A stretch of DNA of 61,142 bases, taken from NCBI GenBank assembly GCA_016929595.1, contig JAFGIN010000205.1, forward strand, positions 1 to 61,142, read 5' to 3'. Positions 1 to 8,796 of the stretch are shown one piece after another. A model generated the notes under the pieces. The model was not told the DNA's origin, searched no databases, and saw only the letters and a program-made list of their open reading frames with translations. Each line of letters begins with the position of its first letter. The first letter of the stretch is position 1. This stretch comes from Chitinispirillaceae bacterium. Lineage in GTDB: Bacteria > Fibrobacterota > Chitinivibrionia > Chitinivibrionales > Chitinispirillaceae. The position numbers and the translations under genes were made by a program.

Positions 1-86
1 CCATTAACCATTAACCATTAACCATTAACCATTAACCATTAACCATTAACCATTAACCATTAACCATTAACCATTAACCATTAACC
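1..86. repeat. heptamer tandem repeat (CCATTAA)n, about 12 copies
   Basis: The first 86 bases are an uninterrupted run of the 7-base unit CCATTAA (TTAATGG on the other strand), a little over 12 copies with no mismatch seen. The run is open at the left edge, so its full length is unknown. It stops exactly at the stop codon of the leftward gene 86-955, so transcripts of that gene read into it. Because 7 is not a multiple of 3, copy-number change would shift any reading frame crossing it. A perfect repeat like this can be a slipped-strand hotspot or a read-assembly trouble spot. Confidence 0.95.
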
Positions 87-955
87 TACTTTCCCAAAGG
101 AAACGAGATGCCAAATCCCACACCACCCAGAATAAGAGCCCCGGCACCAACGGATGCACCAATGACTTTTTTATGAAAGGTGTTTCTTATCTCTTCATAC
201 TGTGTATTAGTAAAGTTGTGAGCTCTTACCTCATCTTCAGCCTTCTCAACATCATTAAAAGCTCCCGGGACTTGAGCGCCAAAAACTGCACCCGTAATCA
301 ATCCGACAGCGGCAACGCCCAATGATGAATACCGGAGAATTTTCACACCTCTGGATGGATCTTTTTTACCTTCAGGATTACTATTTTTACCCGTATCTTT
401 TATTACATCATTGGTATTTGGATCGAGCTCCTGTTGATTAAACGAATAGGAGATATTATCCTGAACAAACTGAATTTTATCCATAATGGTGAAATGAAAC
501 TGGCCGTTCTGCTTAAAAATTCCATTTTCAACTTTTATTCCCGGATTTTGCGATTTGATCCCATAGACAGAGTACTGGAGATGAAAATTGGCGAGAGTGA
601 TACTGCCAGCCTCACGTGTCACCAGCAATCCGTTCCAGTCAAATGGATTGGGAAGCTGCGGACTCTCGGCGTTGTACTGGTTATCGTAAATTGATGTAAA
701 AACAACAGGGTTCTCCTGAGTTCCTTTTACCTGCAACTCTCCAAGGACTTGCAACCCGGTAAAAGGATTAAACAGAAATACACACCCCTCCTTGATAACC
801 ACCTTCTGGCCATCAGGAACTATTATATCCTGTTCTACGATAAACGGATTACCCGACTCATCCAGATTCATTCCGGTGAGATCCCCTTTTATTCTTGTTT
901 CAGCGAATAAGCTGAATACAACTACAGATACAACAAGTAAAAGTGAACGACTCAT
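86..955 (-). CDS. secreted beta-strand-rich protein with C-terminal hydrophobic hairpin
   Basis: The start chosen is the ATG at 955, 30 codons inside the longest frame, because it has an AAAGGT ribosome site and opens a good signal peptide (MSRSLLLVVSVVVFSLFA). The 289-residue product has a middle region of short beta repeats typical of right-handed beta-helix proteins, including a conserved PNPFDWNG segment and YSVYG. The C-terminal third holds two glycine-rich hydrophobic stretches separated by a charged helix, so it may sit in a membrane. It is a clear paralogue of the protein at 7893-8783, sharing the segment order EPGAVFLF-like / PNPFDW.G / YSVYG. Function is unknown. The stop codon touches the heptamer repeat. 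Confidence 0.75.
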   Translation of the reverse strand: MSRSLLLVVSVVVFSLFAETRIKGDLTGMNLDESGNPFIVEQDIIVPDGQKVVIKEGCVFLFNPFTGLQVLGELQVKGTQENPVVFTSIYDNQYNAESPQLPNPFDWNGLLVTREAGSITLANFHLQYSVYGIKSQNPGIKVENGIFKQNGQFHFTIMDKIQFVQDNISYSFNQQELDPNTNDVIKDTGKNSNPEGKKDPSRGVKILRYSSLGVAAVGLITGAVFGAQVPGAFNDVEKAEDEVRAHNFTNTQYEEIRNTFHKKVIGASVGAGALILGGVGFGISFPLGK

Positions 956-1107
956 TTTATACCTTTCGAGGCAAAGCACTGTAATCACATATTTTCTAAT
1001 CTGTGTACAATCGTATAAAATAGTTGAAAAAAATATAAAATTCAACTAATTACTTAGTTTTTAAAATTTATCCCGAACCCGACGACAGGTCAGGGTGACA
1101 GGCTCTT

Positions 1108-1156
1108 TCCCCCTCTCCATTTCCTCAATGGAGAGGGGGACCAAGGGGGTGAGGCG
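1108..1156. repeat. inverted repeat, copy 1 (14-bp stem)
   Basis: Arms at 1108-1121 and 1127-1140 (TCCCCCTCTCCATT and its reverse complement) form a perfect 14-bp hairpin around a 5-base loop. It is followed by AAGGGGGTGAGGCGA. The same hairpin plus tail recurs at 1280-1327, which marks it as a dispersed palindromic repeat rather than a single terminator. Confidence 0.8.
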
Positions 1157-1214
1157 AAGTGGCGTGAGGCGAAGGGGAACAGTTGCGGTTTTACTCACAA
1201 TCCAAACAAACTCC

Positions 1215-1265
1215 TCTTCGCCTCTCTCCCCAACCCTCTCTCCACTTGTAGAGAAAGGGAGCTCA
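1215..1265. repeat. degenerate member of the same C-rich repeat family
   Basis: This stretch reads as CCTCTCTCCCC..CCCTCTCTCC, then a spacer and AGAGAAAGGGAG. It is an imperfect palindrome in the same style as the two perfect copies on either side, so three repeat units are packed into about 220 bases. Confidence 0.5.
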
Positions 1266-1279
1266 CGCGCTATCTCTCT

Positions 1280-1327
1280 CCCCCTCTCCATTTTCTCAAT
1301 GGAGAGGGGGACCTAGGGGGTGAGGCG
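1280..1327. repeat. inverted repeat, copy 2 (13-bp stem)
   Basis: Arms at 1280-1292 and 1298-1310 pair perfectly around a 5-base loop, followed by ACCTAGGGGGTGAGGCGAA. It nearly repeats copy 1 at 1108-1156. It lies directly downstream of the leftward methyltransferase gene and might also end its transcript, but it has no T-run. Confidence 0.8.
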
Positions 1328-1334
1328 AACACCC

Positions 1335-2531
1335 CTACTCAATCTCCCCGAAATACGCACTAACCGTAATACCGCCATTTGAAAACGGCAGGACCTTTTT
1401 TATCCTGAAACCGCAAACATCTTCAAATGCCGCGTAATCGGTTACAAAGGTAAAATGGGAGCCCCGAAATTTACTTTTCATATATTTTGACAATCGCTTG
1501 AGGAACAGCTCCATTGATGCATCATGCACATGAGCCCTTTTTCCGTATGGAAGATTTGAAATTATCAAGCCATTTTCGGTAGTAAAAGAGCTTGTTACTG
1601 CCAGAAAATCAGAGACAGAAAATGAGATCATCTCCCCCACTGCCGCATTTGAAGCATTTTCCTTTGATGCTTCAATGGCCTGCACACTGATATCAGAGCC
1701 TGCAAGATGTATACTGCTTGACGGTTTAATCTTTTTGAGAGCATTCTCTACCGAGTGTCGCATCTGTATCTCACTGAATGCTCCCCAGGCTTGAAAAGCG
1801 AATTGACGTCTGGCTGCAGGTGGTCTGTTGGTTGCCAGTAAAGCAGCCTCGATAAGAAATGTTCCCGAACCGCAGAATGGATCCAGTATCCAGCCGTACT
1901 TCTCCCATTGAGACTCTATCAGTAGTGATGCTGCAATCGTTTCACGGATCGGAGCGTGCGCCGTATTTAAACGATACCCTCTTTTGTATAGAAGCTGACC
2001 TGAAGTATCGATACTCACGGTACACTCATCATCAGAAAACCGGATAAAAAACTGTATCGGGGCTTTCTCATCGTATGCCGTTGTAACACCAAGATCCTGC
2101 ATATAGACGATCAGAGCCTCAGCAACGGACCGCCGGATATTTTCTGTATGGTGCAGCCGGGAGTGTCTCGATGACACATTGAGTGAGAATGACGTTGAAA
2201 AGCCACAGTAGAGCTCCCATGACACCCGTTTCATTTTGTTAAACAGTTCCGGATATGACCTTACAGTAAATGAAGCAATCCGCAGAAGAATGCGATTCGC
2301 ACAACGCAATGTCACATTCGCAGTATAGAGAAATTCAAACGGTGCCGAAAACTCTACACCTCCGGTAACCGATTGACTGATTGAAGCAATCGCGGAACTG
2401 CGTATTTCTGAAGCGAGAACCGGTTCAAAACCCGGTGTTGTGATTGCAAGAAACTGTTGTGTTGTTCCAGCACAATGCCTTTTAATCCTGCGCTCAAGCC
2501 CTCTTGGGGTAAGTACCTCTTTATCACTCAC
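1335..2531 (-). CDS. THUMP-domain rRNA methyltransferase (RlmL / UPF0020 type)
   Basis: The 398-residue product has an N-terminal THUMP RNA-binding region (about residues 50-170) followed by a class I SAM methyltransferase. The SAM loop DPFCGSGT lies at 217-224 and the catalytic motif NLPYG at 326-330. This motif set is that of N2-guanine RNA methyltransferases (RlmL for 23S G2445; TrmN for tRNA), where N-[LP]-PY-[GF] binds the target guanine. It matches the N-terminal half of E. coli RlmKL in length and order, with no RlmK part. The gene overlaps the upstream AsmA-like gene by 8 bases, so the two are translated from one message. The exact target base cannot be told from sequence. Confidence 0.88.
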   Translation of the reverse strand: MSDKEVLTPRGLERRIKRHCAGTTQQFLAITTPGFEPVLASEIRSSAIASISQSVTGGVEFSAPFEFLYTANVTLRCANRILLRIASFTVRSYPELFNKMKRVSWELYCGFSTSFSLNVSSRHSRLHHTENIRRSVAEALIVYMQDLGVTTAYDEKAPIQFFIRFSDDECTVSIDTSGQLLYKRGYRLNTAHAPIRETIAASLLIESQWEKYGWILDPFCGSGTFLIEAALLATNRPPAARRQFAFQAWGAFSEIQMRHSVENALKKIKPSSSIHLAGSDISVQAIEASKENASNAAVGEMISFSVSDFLAVTSSFTTENGLIISNLPYGKRAHVHDASMELFLKRLSKYMKSKFRGSHFTFVTDYAAFEDVCGFRIKKVLPFSNGGITVSAYFGEIE

Positions 2532-3882
2532 CGTAATTCATTTTCCTGAACAGGTGTTTGAAATTTTCTTTCATTTCATTAAAAACGCTGCCGATAGCTC
2601 TTTTAAGGACTATACTGTCAAGTTCAACACGTGGTGATGCGCTGTTCCCGTATACTTTACATCGAAAAATCCGGTCTCCATTGTCACCCACTATGAGTGA
2701 ATTGGCCGCTACTGGAGCCATCTTCCTGACAAAACTCTCATTGAAGACCGCTTCAATGTTCTGGTTCAGAGAGCCATCCGGCCGTATCCATCCTTTAGCG
2801 GAGAAATCAATCTCTGAACCGCTTCCCTGTGTTTTATTAAAAAAAGTAAGATTTTTTCTTAAATTAAATTCATTTTTAATCTTCGTAAACCTTAGCGTAT
2901 CGATCAGGGGAGACATAATCAGATTTTTCAATGAACGCTGAAAACTGGTCCCGGTAATGACGGTGTTTTCAATGACAAGAACACCGTCGCCTCTTAACGA
3001 ATCATAATGAAATGCAGACGGTTCCAGTTTTACATCGAAATCAATATCACCACCAAGTCTGCCACCTGATGAGTTAGTGATATAACGTAGCGAGCTCATT
3101 TCAAAACCGGTAACTCCAATCTCAAGCGTTCGGATACGATATTGATATACATCAATATCACCCGTCATTTTGTACTTGCCATTAAAGCACCTGCCCTTAC
3201 TTCTAATAATTTTGAGATTGTTCTCATCAATTGACACTACACCCTTATTATATTCGAAAAGCAACCCATTGATTTTTGAACTGCCGATCTGATACTGCAC
3301 GTTCATTTCTTTCTTTTCACAGTCATTGTCCAGATCTACCACACCACCGTTCATCTCGATGTCCAGTGAATCAAATCCAGTAATAGTAACATCAGGCTCG
3401 ATAACACTGAGCCCACGGAATGTTTTATACTGATTGAGAAACCTGAACCATTCACCAAGGTAGTATTTTGGCTCCCTGTAGAGCTCATAAAAAAGGTATT
3501 CTTTCCCTTTTACCGGCAGCTCCCGTGATTTTTTTAAAAAGATGGATGACAGGATGTTAACTTTAACAGTTATCTTTTCTGCGGAAAAAGAGTATTTCTC
3601 ATGAGAGCTGATCTCTTTATCAACATAGAAATCAGAGATTTCGATCCCCTGCCAGATTTTGATGGTCACATTTCCTACTCTTGAGCTGTCTGCACCACTA
3701 TCCTTAAGGTACTTTGAAACTTTCTTAACCAGTATGGGATGTGAAACCGGAAAAATAAGAGTTGCTACTGCAGCTACAAAAATCAGTAACAAAAGTATTG
3801 TTGCAGTCCACTCCATCAGCCGGTACACAGAAAGTGGTCTTTTTATCCGACTTGTTTTTTTTATTGTGGAATCAGCACCCAT
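2524..3882 (-). CDS. AsmA-like envelope protein
   Basis: The 452-residue product has one transmembrane helix near the N-terminus (about residues 28-50) and a long beta-rich periplasmic part. The C-terminal 150 residues, with segments such as LRGDGVLVIENT and FSAKGWIRPDGSL, fit the AsmA C-terminal-like region. AsmA-type proteins are bridge-like lipid carriers or outer-membrane assembly factors between the two membranes. Length is short for full AsmA family members, so it may be a minimal form. Its 3' end overlaps the RlmL-type gene by 8 bases. The start ATG at 3882 faces the divergent sigma-54 activator across about 209 bases. Confidence 0.65.
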   Translation of the reverse strand: MGADSTIKKTSRIKRPLSVYRLMEWTATILLLLIFVAAVATLIFPVSHPILVKKVSKYLKDSGADSSRVGNVTIKIWQGIEISDFYVDKEISSHEKYSFSAEKITVKVNILSSIFLKKSRELPVKGKEYLFYELYREPKYYLGEWFRFLNQYKTFRGLSVIEPDVTITGFDSLDIEMNGGVVDLDNDCEKKEMNVQYQIGSSKINGLLFEYNKGVVSIDENNLKIIRSKGRCFNGKYKMTGDIDVYQYRIRTLEIGVTGFEMSSLRYITNSSGGRLGGDIDFDVKLEPSAFHYDSLRGDGVLVIENTVITGTSFQRSLKNLIMSPLIDTLRFTKIKNEFNLRKNLTFFNKTQGSGSEIDFSAKGWIRPDGSLNQNIEAVFNESFVRKMAPVAANSLIVGDNGDRIFRCKVYGNSASPRVELDSIVLKRAIGSVFNEMKENFKHLFRKMNYGE

Positions 3883-4091
3883 ATTAACCCTCTATAAATT
3901 TTTGGTACAGTGCAGTGATATACTTTCTGTACACAGCCTTTTGCAATCCCGATACATGGTTGTATTTTATACTATATCAGTATGAGAGAGCCTGGAAGCA
4001 CCAGTTCGCTGTAAAAGTTACCTTCTGTTTCTCAGAGCCCCTCTCGCGAGAGATAAAATTACCATATTTCACAACAGACTGCTATAGATAA

Positions 4092-5477
4092 ATGTCAATT
4101 ATTACAAGTAGTGAAAAAAAAGTCAAATCAGTTCTGATTATCTCAAGCGACCTTGAACTCAAGGAAAATTTTCGTCAGAGTTTAACAGCCTTTGATTTTC
4201 AGTTCTTTGAAGCCACCACTCCTGCTGAAGCACTGCCGCTAATCGAAAAACACCAGATTACCGTTGCTTTTATAGATCAGGAAAGTATTATCCATTCAGA
4301 GATGGATATTGTGAGCTATCTCAATGCCAGTCATGGGGTCGAAGTCATAATTCTTGCTACAATCAATGGTCTTGACGAAGCAACCAAGGCACTGAAAAAT
4401 GGAGCCGCATTTTATCTGGTTAAACCGGTCAAACCTGCTGATCTCAAATCTGTAATCGATAAATTGTCATTGAGAGCGACCAGCAGAGAAAACAGCCGGG
4501 AGATCGAACAACGTTTTCTATCTGACCTGATGGCAGGCTCACCGTTAATGCAGAAGCTGCTTAAATTCTCAATGAAAATAGCTCCTACCCCCTCTACCGT
4601 GCTAATCGGAGGCGAAAGTGGTACTGGAAAGGAGTTTTTTGCCAAGATAATTCATCGTATGTCGAGACGGAGTGATGGAAGATTTGTTGCTGTCAATTGC
4701 GGAGCCATACCCGACACACTTTTTGAAAGTGAACTGTTTGGTCACAAAAAAGGTTCTTTTACCGGTGCAGACCGGGACAGGGCCGGTATCGTTGAAGAAG
4801 CACACATGGGAACACTTTTTCTTGATGAAGTTGGCGAACTTTCACTCCAGTCCCAGGTAAAACTTCTGCGGTTTCTCCAGGATAGAGAGTTTCGGCGTAT
4901 TGGAGAATCAACAAACCGTTCTGTTGATGTACGTATTATTGCTGCAACCAATAAAGATCTTTCCAATCTTATCAAACAGGGAACATTCAGGGAAGACCTC
5001 TACTTCAGATTAAATGTTTTTTACCTGCACCTGCCTCCTCTGAGAGAACGAAGAGAGACCCTCCCCAACCTCATTCGGCTTTTTGTCCATAGAAACAATC
5101 AAAACTTTGACAAAAATATTCTTCATATATCAAAAAATGCTGAGTCACTCCTTGCCGGCTATGAATATCCGGGTAATATCAGAGAGCTGGAAAACATTAT
5201 TGAACACGCGATGGTGCTAGCCGAAAATGATGAAATAACCGAAAAAGACCTGCCTGAATTCATGCTCCGAAACCGCCTGCTTCTGGGGGGACCATCATCA
5301 TCGCTTTCAAATTCAGCTCCGGATGAAATACTCACCCTCGCGCAGCTTGAAGAACAACACATCCGGATGGTTCTGCAAACAACAGATTACAATTATACCG
5401 AGACATCAAAAAAATTAGGTATTTCACGCTCTACGTTATGGCGTAAAATAAAAGAATTTAACATAGAAGAAAGATGA
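4092..5477 (+). CDS. sigma-54-dependent transcriptional activator (NtrC family)
   Basis: The 461-residue protein has the classic three parts. A receiver-like domain (12-125) keeps an Asp at 62 and Lys in LVKPVKP (near 111), but the upstream acidic pair is weak (SSD). The AAA+ domain has Walker A GESGTGKE (174-181), the sigma-54 contact loop as GSFTGA (221-226; the usual form is GAFTGA) and Walker B TLFLDE (241-246). The C-terminal Fis-type helix-turn-helix ends in SRSTLWRKIKEF. It activates RNA polymerase carrying sigma-54. No histidine kinase lies beside it, so it is an orphan regulator here. The thioesterase gene follows after 7 bases and is probably co-transcribed. Confidence 0.93.
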   Translation: MSIITSSEKKVKSVLIISSDLELKENFRQSLTAFDFQFFEATTPAEALPLIEKHQITVAFIDQESIIHSEMDIVSYLNASHGVEVIILATINGLDEATKALKNGAAFYLVKPVKPADLKSVIDKLSLRATSRENSREIEQRFLSDLMAGSPLMQKLLKFSMKIAPTPSTVLIGGESGTGKEFFAKIIHRMSRRSDGRFVAVNCGAIPDTLFESELFGHKKGSFTGADRDRAGIVEEAHMGTLFLDEVGELSLQSQVKLLRFLQDREFRRIGESTNRSVDVRIIAATNKDLSNLIKQGTFREDLYFRLNVFYLHLPPLRERRETLPNLIRLFVHRNNQNFDKNILHISKNAESLLAGYEYPGNIRELENIIEHAMVLAENDEITEKDLPEFMLRNRLLLGGPSSSLSNSAPDEILTLAQLEEQHIRMVLQTTDYNYTETSKKLGISRSTLWRKIKEFNIEER

Positions 5478-5484
5478 GCACCAG

Positions 5485-5880
5485 GTGAAAATCAGAGTCT
5501 ATTACGAAGATACTGACTGTGGAAATGTGGTCTATTATGCAAATTACCTCAAATTCATGGAACGAAGCAGGACTGAATACCTTAGAGAACGGGGTATCGA
5601 CCTCGCAACACTTCATAAAAATGGCATACTGTTCGTTGTAATAAATGTGAATATCACCTACAGGGCTCCGGCAGTCTATGATGACCTTCTTGAAGTACAT
5701 TCAGAAATTATTGATTTTACCTCCTCAACAGTCACTTTCACTACAACCATCTCCAATGCTCAGGGGAAACTGCTGGTCAAGGGAGATGTTCGTCTTGCCT
5801 GCACCAATGCTGCAGGCCGTGCCGGAAGAATACCGAAAGAGATAAGAGAAAAGATTTTTTTGAACCATGACGGTTTTTAG
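5485..5880 (+). CDS. YbgC/FadM-type acyl-CoA thioesterase
   Basis: The 131-residue product is a single hotdog (4HBT) domain. The family signature is clear: YYEDTDCGNVVYYANYLKFM at the N-terminus with the catalytic Asp in DTD, followed by ERSRTEYLRERG. Relatives hydrolyse short or long acyl-CoA or acyl-ACP; YbgC is linked to the Tol-Pal envelope system. The start is GTG at 5485, 7 bases after the stop of the sigma-54 activator, with AAAGATGAG as ribosome site. No tol or pal genes are nearby. Confidence 0.9.
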   Translation: MKIRVYYEDTDCGNVVYYANYLKFMERSRTEYLRERGIDLATLHKNGILFVVINVNITYRAPAVYDDLLEVHSEIIDFTSSTVTFTTTISNAQGKLLVKGDVRLACTNAAGRAGRIPKEIREKIFLNHDGF

Positions 5881-6066
5881 ATCGACTCTTATTAATGAAA
5901 CGCAATGCAGTATTCTTTTTCGTAGTTCTATGAAAATGACAGCACCATACTACATGAACCTGCGGACACTGCTTTTTTGACCGGGTCTTACCACATCATC
6001 TATCTTAAAGTAGACTTATTTAAAGATTTTCGGTATAATTTCATTGTTGAAATTTAAAGCGGTTAA

Positions 6067-7890
6067 ATGACTATGGATCAAAAATCCCCAACTCCCGGCA
6101 ACCCCTTTCTCGCTCCACATATCCCTGCCGGCAAGGAAAATGCACCTCTTGGGTCCGGTACGATTACCAGAATGCTTGGCAATGGTGGAATGGCCAGTGT
6201 GTACGAAATATGGAACAAACAGCTCGAAGTTTATCGTGCAGTCAAACTGATGCATCCCAACTGCAAAACAGAAGCTCTGCAAAGGTTCCAGACGGAGATT
6301 AAAATAACCGCCAAGATGCATCATCCCAATATTATCGAGATCCATGGTGTAGGAGAATGGAATGGACTGCCTTACATCGAAATGGAAAAAGCAGAAGGGA
6401 TAACACTGGAATCGCTGATTCTTGAACGCGGTGCACTTCCGGTTGAAGTGGTATTATCAGTTGGCATACTGATAACCAGAGCACTTGACTATGCACACAA
6501 CCATGAATATATGCTTTACAACAATTCATACCATGGAATCATTCATCGGGATCTCAAGCCTGGCAATGTCATGATTTCAAGACGTGAATACGTAAAGCTC
6601 ATGGATTTTGGCATTGCACGACCCACCGATGCATCATTCCATACAGTTGACGGAACGGTACTTGGGACACTGCAGTATCTTTCTCCCGAACAGCTTGAGG
6701 GAAAGCCTCTTGATATCAGAACAGACATCTATTCTCTGGGAGCCTGCCTGTATGAGGCAGCATGCGGTAATTATGCTTTCCCTGAAGTAAATATCACACG
6801 TCTTCTTTCTGATAAAGCCAAAAACCACTACCGCCCGCTTAAAGATTATTCCAGAAAATTTCCTGATAAACTCGTAAAAATAGTTCACCAGTGTATGCAT
6901 CATGACCGCAATATAAGACCCCAGTCAGCCCGAGAGCTTGGTGATGAGCTGACAATGCTGCTGAAAAAAATCACCATTAATCAACCAGAGGAGATCATCG
7001 CCAGTTACATGGACACTGATCCAACCAGAATCACAGTGGTTCCACTGCACCATATCTCCATGAAATCTGTACTATCCGCCATATTACTCATGTGTATAGG
7101 AATAGGCGGGATTTTAATGATGATCCGGATCAACCAGACCCACAAATCATCGGCCCGCTTGAAAACACTGGAAAAGGTAGTTCAGGACACACTACTTACA
7201 GCAGCCGCTCCAGCGCTTCCAACGCCGGTACCAGAACCGGAAAAACCAGTTATTTTTTCTGTCACCGAATCATCACAAGCTCTACAGATCATTGCAGAAG
7301 TTGAATCGCTGAAAAATAGAACTGCTACAATTAAAAAGAGTTTTCTTGATGTTTTATACCAGAAACACAACACCCGCAATCTTGAGCAGATCATGTTGAA
7401 CGAACTCAATGCCGGCAACGCTTCAAAAGTGATCCAGATCTACGACAGCCTTCCCGATACAGCAGCATCAAAAGCTACTGCGATTATCATTAAAATACGT
7501 GCTCTCCAAAAGCTTAAAAACAGGAACATTACAGGTTTTCTCAAAAAAATCACTCTTGCAGAGGCTGAGATACTGCTTGCAAAAGCAAAGAATGCTTATG
7601 ATCAGGGTAAAACTACCGATGCAGAACAGTTTCTTGATCTGGCCATAGGAGCTCCGCGTAAATTAATCAGTTATGAAAATCTTATACAGGAAATTTTTTA
7701 TCTGCGGGCACTCAGTGCAACGAGTAAATTTGACAAAAATCCTGATCAGCAAAACTGGAAAAATGCTCTCGGTGCATGGTATAATATTAAAAAGGAGCTA
7801 AAATCTCAACCTTCACATGCCTACTTTATGACGGCAGATAAAGAAATAGCACGAATTGGTGCTAAATTCCGGGCTGCACAGGGTAAACTT
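6067..7890 (+). CDS. transmembrane Ser/Thr protein kinase with C-terminal helical region
   Basis: The reading frame ends with TGA at 7891-7893. The 608-residue product has a Hanks-type kinase domain (about 30-300): glycine loop GNGGMASVYE, ATP Lys60 in RAVK, HRDLKPGN (160-167) with catalytic Asp162, DFG (180-182) and SPEQ in the activation segment. All catalytic residues are present, so it should be active. A transmembrane helix (about 334-355) links the cytosolic kinase to an outer part of about 250 residues rich in TPR-like helices. It heads a three-gene unit: the next gene starts inside its stop codon (TGATG) and encodes a secreted beta-strand protein, then a large lipoprotein. This suggests the kinase answers to, or controls, those envelope proteins. 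Confidence 0.92.
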
Positions 7891-7892
7891 TG

Positions 7893-8783
7893 ATGATATT
7901 TTCATTCCGTCAGATTCTTTCAGGTTTATTGTTCTGCCTGAGTATTTCAAATCTCAATGTCAGAGCAGCCGATCAACCATCGCCTGTAAGATATGATACA
8001 CTGGCAGGCGCACTGCCACCATTAATCAAAGCTCAAAAAACTCCCTATATTGTCCATTCAAACATTGAGGTACCACCACAGAAAACAGTAACAATTGAAC
8101 CGGGTGCAGTATTTCTTTTTAAAAATTTTTCGGGGCTCCATGTGCGCGGACGACTTATTGCGCGGGGTACTGTCGATCATCCAATAATTTTCACCTCGGA
8201 ATTTGACCAGAGCTGCAACCACATCTCAGAGCGTGATCCCAACCCATTTGACTGGGATGGTATTTACATGACCAATGATGCACTCGGCTCTCAGTTCTCT
8301 CATTGTGAGATCCGCTATTCAGTTTACGGTCTGATTTCAGATACAAAATTGATTCGTCTCGACCCGGTTCTTTTTAAAGACAATGGAAAAAATGTCATCG
8401 TTATCGAAAATGAGGAGATTGCAATCCCGGATTTGCCGTTCAGACATGTTCTCTCACAAAATGATCCTGAACTATTAAAGTATGCAGTTGAGTTTATGCG
8501 GGACCCGCTTCAGACAAAACGCACCCTGCTCAGAACAGGTTCGGCACTGATGATACTGGGCGGCATAGGTATCACTTCTGTTTTTGCACATAAATGGTAC
8601 AATTCATACAACAGACATAAGGAATTAAGCTCGGATACGTTCGAAAATCTCAATCAGGATTATGGCAATGAACATTGGAAAGATGCTAAAAAAAAGTGGA
8701 TCCGGAATATGATTATTGCAGACGGCGGAATTCTGCTGACCGCAGCCGGGGTTTACGGAATAAAATTATCATTTTCATTTTAG
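7893..8783 (+). CDS. secreted beta-strand-rich protein, paralogue of 86-955
   Basis: The ATG at 7893 overlaps the kinase stop by one base (TGATG), a sign of coupled translation; the in-frame TTG one codon earlier is less likely. The 296-residue product starts with a signal peptide ending near NVRA. A beta-helix-like middle holds TIEPGAVFLFKNFSG, NPFDWDG and YSVYG, all in the same order as in the protein at 86-955. The C-terminus has two hydrophobic segments around a charged linker. No enzyme motif is seen. Its place between a kinase with an outer domain and a large lipoprotein suggests a role in an envelope assembly. Confidence 0.8.
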   Translation: MIFSFRQILSGLLFCLSISNLNVRAADQPSPVRYDTLAGALPPLIKAQKTPYIVHSNIEVPPQKTVTIEPGAVFLFKNFSGLHVRGRLIARGTVDHPIIFTSEFDQSCNHISERDPNPFDWDGIYMTNDALGSQFSHCEIRYSVYGLISDTKLIRLDPVLFKDNGKNVIVIENEEIAIPDLPFRHVLSQNDPELLKYAVEFMRDPLQTKRTLLRTGSALMILGGIGITSVFAHKWYNSYNRHKELSSDTFENLNQDYGNEHWKDAKKKWIRNMIIADGGILLTAAGVYGIKLSFSF

Positions 8784-8796
8784 GAATCATGTGCAG

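Larger units (their letters stand above)
956..1334. other. intergenic region with promoter space and repeats
   Basis: No convincing gene lies here. The part next to 955 must hold the promoter of the leftward beta-strand gene. The part from about 1100 to 1330 is filled by inverted repeats listed separately. The short frames seen on both strands over the repeats are low-complexity shadows. Confidence 0.7.

Noticed and set aside
1-86. Telomere-type end of a linear replicon
   Set aside because: A short heptamer run at a window edge is not evidence for a chromosome end, and the window boundary is arbitrary.
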